This document shows positions 59,111 through 64,000 of a stretch of DNA of 64,000 bases, piece after piece (position 1 is the first letter of the stretch; every line of letters begins with the position of its first letter). The notes beneath the pieces were generated by a model. It was not told the origin of the DNA, did no database searches, and saw only the letters and a list, made by a program, of their open reading frames with translations. This DNA comes from Bimuria novae-zelandiae CBS 107.79 (lineage: Eukaryota > Ascomycota > Dothideomycetes > Pleosporales > Didymosphaeriaceae), in the NCBI GenBank assembly GCA_010015655.1, contig ML976718.1:62001-126000 (forward strand), given 5' to 3'. Both the position numbers and the translations under genes were made by a program.

Positions 59111-59768
59111 TAGTTACTTTTTCTTATATAATTTCTATCGCGTAGTAGCCATATTAGTAGCTTAAAGCTTAATAATCTACTTTTATGCTAATACTAACTT
59201 ATACGCTACTATTACTACAACTTTCTTTTAAAGGCCTTAACTATATTTATTAAAGAACTATTTAGATACCTTTAAATTTTCTCCTTTACTAGTATTAATT
59301 ATATCTTAAATCCTAGAGTATTATTAGGCGTCTATAACTACCACGCACTATTACGTATAGTATAAGTAAAGCTATATATAGATAAACGTTAAGCTTTAAT
59401 ATTACTACTTTTAGGTTAAAGGGGATAAGGCTAGCGCCTTAAAAGCCTCCTTAAATATTATTTTAAGTAATTATAGTCTTAAAAGTAATAATAAAGTAAG
59501 GTAGAAACTTAGGTTTAGTAATATACGTAATGTAGTTACGTATTAGATCCTTAACTTAGCGCCTATACGCCTTCTTTAATAGCGAGAAATACCCTATATC
59601 TAGTAGCTATAGGAGGTGTGATAAATATAGAGGTATATAAAGAGTAATAATCTTATTATCTTTATAGTATTACTAGAATTTAATCGAGTTATGGCTTTCG
59701 TAACTATTAATAATAAGTAGCTAATAGCTACTAATAATATACTTTTATATATATATATATTAAAGTAC
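59111..59768. other. Interior of DNA element B, coding not resolvable
   Basis: AT-rich RIP-like sequence, presumably old transposase. A (TA)n run lies near 59745-59760. Confidence 0.3.
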
Positions 59769-59773
59769 TTTAG

Positions 59774-60222
59774 TGTTATGAGGCTCTCACACCTTGTTCC
59801 GATCCGGGTTAGGGCGGTAAGGTATCGTGGTGCTTCACAGATTATTTAATAGTACAAGTTAATGCGACACTTAGCGCGAGGCTAGACAATCTAATCTTAT
59901 AACAAAGTAAGATAACTATTAGTCTGTATAGGAGAACGTACTCGCACAGAAGATATATGAGTTGACTACGGGGAGGAAACGACGTAGGAAACCGTCCTTG
60001 CTATATACCTCCCTTGTCCCATGGAATCCCACGATGTCCCACATTCCTCGTTCCTGGGATTTCCTGGGATATCGTGGGACGTCACGTGACCCGTGTCACG
60101 TGGTCCCACGATGTCCCATGACCTTGGCGTCTGGGACGATCTGGGACATTACATAAGCCGAGGTGGGGCCGGAGTGCCATCATAAGGCCCTTCGTCCCAT
60201 CCTCGACTTCTGGTCCATAACA
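59774..60222 (-). mobile_element. Solo LTR, family C (449 bp), copy 2
   Basis: Reverse-oriented: plus strand starts TGTTATGAGGCTC and ends TGGTCCATAACA, flanked by the perfect duplication TTTAG (59769-59773, 60223-60227). It corresponds to the copy at 8667-9111. It holds the same TGGGA/TCCCA palindrome with two CACGTG motifs (about 60089-60107) and is little mutated. Confidence 0.93.
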
Positions 60223-60227
60223 TTTAG

Positions 60228-61020
60228 CTACTATAAACTAAGCTTATTTATTATCTAACTATTCTTTAAGACTATAAAAATCTAGTCACGAGGTAGAGTC
60301 TTTTCTTAGTACTAGATAGAGAGGTGGTACTTGCCCTAAAAGATAGTAAAGAGTAGAATTGCCTAGCCTATCGCATTAACGCTCTAAATTACTTTAGTCT
60401 ACTTTTAGTTATCTTGTTATACCCTTTTTAGCCTACTTTAACGCTTAAAGCCTATAATACCTACTCCTATTAATTTTATATTTATTATAAAGCTAGTCTT
60501 ATAAACGTTATAAGTATTTTTATATAGGACACTATACCTGACTTTAGTATTTTTATAAGCTAGAATTAGCCTTATATAACCTTAGAAACCTTATAAAGGG
60601 CTCTCTTATAGTTATACTTTTAATTAAACTTAACTTAGAGCTCTAGCTAGCGTTTTATAAAGTTTATAATTTTATTTTAACTAATAGACTTATAGCCCTA
60701 CTTAGCTAGTAAGAAATTAGCTATATTTTTTATAGTAATAAGCTAAGACAGAAATCTATACGCGTCTAAGTTAAGTATATACTAAATAATTACTTACCCC
60801 TCTATTAGAAAGAGATTTATAAAGTTAGGTATATAATTAAATGAAAAAGTTACTATAGCGCGTCTTTATCTAAGTATACTTTTAATAACGCTATAAACTA
60901 CTATAGTGCGTAAAACTAAAAGTAGTGCATTTCCTTTAATAGCTTAAAGCGGAAGCTATAATTAGCCTTTTTTTAATTTTAATAACTAGTTAGGTAGTTA
61001 AGATATCGCGTTATACTATA
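60228..61020. other. Interior of DNA element B, right part
   Basis: AT-rich, TAG/TAA-rich on both strands. I could not recognise a transposase domain. Confidence 0.3.
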
Positions 61021-61137
61021 GGTAATAGTATGTTTTAATAGGGTCTTGGCATTTCTGGTCACTCGCTTGAATCGATCACTCACCTGTGGAGTACGTTAAT
61101 GCGCTATTAATATCTTTTACTTACTTTAATATTACTT

Positions 61138-61962
61138 TATTAAGTCCCTAAAGGGTAGCTAGTCCTAGAGGAGCTAAAGTTAGTTCTGAGGCAAAAGTAA
61201 TATTAAAATAAGTAAAGGTATTAATAGCTTGCGAGTGTAACAGGAACAATCGCTCGTCGACACGAGATCCCTTGGCCAGTCAAGACAGGATTCGAGATCA
61301 TCCGAAAATCGACACTCATCCGTATCAGACCAATTTCGGATCTATCAGACCGATGGGGAACTACGGATCTGATTCGGACCGATTTCGGATCCATCAGACC
61401 GACGGTTAACCTATGGCAGATATGTACTAGCTAGTCATCTAGGAAGAGGTGTATTTAGAGGAGCTTAGGGCCTTTATAGTTTAGTACCTTTTCCGTATCC
61501 TTTTGTACTAGACCTATAGGCACTTAATTCATTCGAGGCTACTTTCCTATACACGCACTCCTATATGCCTCTACTAGGAGATACGCTAATATCGATCCTT
61601 TGAGTGACCTGCGCCGATACAGCGAGTATTAATAAGATTATTAGTATTACACGTAAAGCGCGATTATAAACGAATTAAATAGAACTAAAGTATAATCCAA
61701 ATAATAGATTAATAAGTAAGGTAAAATATAAAGATAGAAGTGACTATCTCTAGCGTTCTTATATATAAGTCCTGTCCTATAGATCCTAGGATCTTATTTT
61801 TCCTAAGGTCTCAGATGCCAAGATACTTCCAGGACTTCCGATATTTCTGGGACGCGTGACTTGTCACGTGATTTGTGGCTAAGTTAGGAATCTTGGCTTA
61901 GGCGCAGAGATAAGTGCCGATGTCCCGCCACTTGCCATGTTGGTTCCCAACGGATCCTAACA
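61138..61962 (-). mobile_element. Solo A-type LTR (reverse), interrupted by a solo family H LTR
   Basis: The left end TATTAAGTCCC (mutated TGTTAAG) and right end CGGATCCTAACA are those of a reverse family A LTR. Net length is 434 bp without the 386 bp insert and its duplication. Flanks TACTT and TTCTT are an imperfect duplication. It contains GCGTGACTTGTCACGTGATT near 61852-61873. Confidence 0.78.
61236..61621 (+). mobile_element. Solo LTR, family H (386 bp), copy 2
   Basis: TGTAACAGGAAC...CGCCGATACA with the perfect duplication GCGAG (61231-61235, 61622-61626). Same length and about the same sequence as the copy at 2329-2714. It lies inside the solo A-type LTR. Confidence 0.95.
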
Positions 61963-62024
61963 TTCTTTTACTTAAGAACTAATATTTGCTCTTTTGAAAC
62001 TAGCTATCCCTTAAGGGCTTAATA

Positions 62025-64000
62025 TCTTAAATACCTTTAATATAGGTAAATACGAAACTTTTTCTAACGTAATAAATACTTTTAGGAATAAAGGTATTAC
62101 TATTACTAATGATAAACGAAACTTTCTTAGAAATTCTACATTATTTTATAGTAATTAAATGTATATGGAACTCTAGATCCTATAGCTTAATTTATACTTT
62201 TATAAAATACAGAAAGAATAAAAAGAGACTAATAAGACTAATTTATCTTTACTTATATAAAAAAGACGCTTTTAAATAGATTAAACTATATTTTAATAAA
62301 TAACTACCTAGCGACATTATCTTAAGAAACATAAGTAATAAAATTATAAAAAACTAAAATAATTTTTATAAAAAGAGTAAGTAAGACTTTAGAATTACTA
62401 ATAAAGTAGCCATTACTAAACAAACTATATAGAATATTAAATAACCCTATTGTATAATAGAATACAACGCTAAATTTTATAAGCATTTTGTTACAAGGTC
62501 TCTACGTACCTAAGCCTATTCCCGGTTAGGAAAGGATAGGTTAAGGATAGAACACCTTGCGGATATTTAGTAGTTAAGAGCTTATAATAGTTATCAGGTA
62601 GGTTATGAATAATCTAATTCTATAATAAACTATAGAATAACTAACTAGGAGATTTACTAATCTGTTATAAGAAATATACTCGTAGTATATTAAGTTAATT
62701 ACAAAGAGTAGGAGAGTTATAAAGAAATTATTATACTATATAATATTTACTCTAGTCCTTACTATTATTAAAATTATTATTATAGTCTTACTAAGGCCTT
62801 ACGGTCCCTATGATCCTTAAGGTTTTATAGGATCTTACATTATGCGGGACCTTATTACGTAACTATTAATCTAAGCTGTCTCGCACTTCCTTGTGTTCCT
62901 TCGCCTTAGTAATTTTGTCAACAATGACGTAATTGTCTGGTTCTATTGTTCCTGTGGAGTTCATGATCGTAACACATTTTAACTAAGCCTTTTAGAATAA
63001 CGTTAGTCTTATAATAATATACTATAAAGAATTAAAGAGACTCGTGTAAGAAGGACTACTAGGTAGTAGCGTAAAATTTAACATTATAAAAGTACTATTA
63101 AAAAAAGCTATCTAGATTAATAAAGAATAGTATAAGTTAGAACGTGACCTGGGCTAGAATAAAAAAAACACTAATAGATTACTTATAATAAAGGTTAATT
63201 AATGTAACTAATTATAGACGTCCTAACTAAAGTAAAATAACTATAGTTACTAATTTATAAAAGGAATCTAGTACTACCGCTAACTTAATACTATAGAAAA
63301 GGAAATAAAGAAGGTTATAAGTTTTTAAATCCCTATTTAAAGAATATATCTCTAATAATACCTACTAATTAAGGACTAAGCCACGTACCTATTTTATATA
63401 TAGTATACTAGACTATATCTTTAAGAACTTTAAATCTAAGAATACAGTTATTAGATAGTTAAACGTACTATTCGTTAATAACACAGACGTAACTTATAAC
63501 GAAGAATAGGTAGTATTCTTTATTAAGCTATTTAACATCTAAAATAATGACTTAGGGTATTTACACTTGCCTAATTTAAAACTGTATACGGATACTAAGG
63601 CAGAATTAGATATTAAAGAGATTAAGCTAGTTTAGTAATTTCTTATACTATAATTAAATAAAAACAAGTAGTCAAGGAAGATAGTAAACGTCTTTACCAT
63701 TTTAAAATAATACTAACTACGCAAAGGAGACTTTAGATATACTACTATGAAAAGCGCACTACCTATGCACTATCCTAAGTAAATTAATTTAGTTAGTAAA
63801 AACAATCGCGAGTAGGCTAATAATAGCTACTGAAGTAGTACGAAAAAGTTACCCTGTTCAAGATTTAAAATATAAACTAAAGTACAATCTAAACTACTCT
63901 AACCCTCTATATATAATCTATAATAGAGATTCTGCAAGAGAAATTTTTATATTATTTGCTACTACGCTACATAATGGAAATACTTCCATTTATAATATTA
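62025..64000 (+). pseudogene. gag region of element A5 (RIP-inactivated, runs past the window)
   Basis: Aligns by order with the gag of A3. It is interrupted at 62489-62974 by a solo LTR. The zinc knuckle near 63385-63440 has lost all four metal ligands. No pol was seen before the window ends. Confidence 0.65.
62489..62974 (-). mobile_element. Solo LTR, family G (486 bp), copy 2
   Basis: Plus strand starts TGTTACAAGG and ends GATCGTAACA, flanked by the perfect duplication CATTT (62484-62488, 62975-62979). Reverse complement of the family G copy at 43853-44344. Confidence 0.9.

Larger units (their letters stand above)
44976..61091 (+). mobile_element. DNA transposon family B (TA target site) split by nested insertions
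   Basis: Terminal inverted repeats: left starts CTCCGTAGGCTAGTGACC; right, read on the minus strand, starts CTCCACAGGTGAGTGATC. Both continue to CCAAGACCCTATTAAAA. The left arm lacks about 18 bp relative to the right, where a GAGTGA/GAGTGACC repeat is kept in full. TA flanks both ends (44974-44975, 61092-61093). Removing A2 (with A3) and the solo LTR C2 leaves about 2.1 kb, a normal Tc1/mariner size. Interior frames are too mutated to name a transposase. Part of the same family lies at 1990-2323. Confidence 0.75.
44628..64000 (+). mobile_element. Ty3/gypsy element A5, 5' LTR and gag, split by nested insertions and cut by the window end
   Basis: A family A-type LTR starts near 44628 (TATTAGGGTCTAGG, the mutated TGTTAGG start) and runs to 44973. 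There DNA element B inserted at a TA. The LTR resumes at 61094, is interrupted again by a reverse solo A LTR (61138-61962) and ends near 62024. Gag follows (62025-64000+) with a solo LTR inside (62489-62974). The knuckle near 63385-63440 reads Y-F-I-Y-S-I-L-D-Y-I-F-K-N-F: all Cys and His residues have been mutated. It is the oldest, most mutated member of the nest. Confidence 0.75.

Noticed and set aside
58808..59165. 92- and 106-codon frames over the GACAGC repeat block
   Set aside because: Both strands are open because the repeat lacks stop codons; the products are low-complexity.
59740..59762. (TA)n and (AGT)n runs as functional repeats
   Set aside because: Short simple repeats expected in RIP-mutated DNA.
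41570..64000. AT-rich block as a centromere or telomere-proximal region
   Set aside because: Only the transposon nest and AT bias support it; no telomere repeats and no centromere marker can be read from sequence alone.

Overview
The window looks like a stretch of a filamentous ascomycete (Pezizomycotina) chromosome. The evidence is short 48-65 bp introns with GT..AG ends and TACTAAC/CTGAC-type branch points, a Zn2Cys6/fungal-specific transcription factor, a fungal GH35 beta-galactosidase, and AT-rich DNA packed with transposons that carry the stop-codon signature of repeat-induced point mutation (RIP: CAG/CAA/TGG turned into TAG/TAA/TGA, His/Cys turned into Tyr). The class (perhaps Dothideomycetes) is a guess. 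There are no tRNA or rRNA genes, CRISPR arrays or bacterial-type operons that I could see.

Layout. (1) 1-1766: 3'-incomplete patatin-like protein gene on the minus strand. (2) 1.9-30.3 kb: AT-rich repeat block. It holds a decayed DNA element (family B) with a 386 bp solo LTR, a Fot1/pogo transposase remnant, a truncated Ty3/gypsy element (family A'), and a truncated reverse-oriented gypsy element (family F) that was itself invaded by a 445 bp solo LTR and a complete 5.6 kb gypsy element (family E). An intact-length family F element (19349-28774) follows, carrying a Fot1-like transposon inside its gag. (3) 30.3-41.6 kb: gene island with normal base composition. It contains a glycosyltransferase-90 pseudogene fragment, a C2H2 zinc-finger pseudogene fragment, a complete five-exon secreted beta-galactosidase (1000 aa) and a complete four-exon Zn2Cys6 regulator (947 aa). 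(4) 41.6-64 kb: second AT-rich block. It begins with a piggyBac-like transposase remnant and a small TIR element holding two solo LTRs, and continues as a deep nest: gypsy A5 contains DNA transposon B, which contains gypsy A2 (minus), which contains gypsy A3 (plus).

Most boundaries are supported by exact target-site duplications, so the insertion order can be read from the sequence. All three well-preserved gypsy families (A, E, F) end pol in a chromodomain-like segment, i.e. they are chromoviruses. From known biology this would favour insertion into silent chromatin and fits the nesting; this is inference. Two element families carry extra coding potential besides gag-pol: family A has an antisense ORF with a Cys motif and charged helix, and family F has a third sense ORF after pol. 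These are the best candidates for undescribed biology here.
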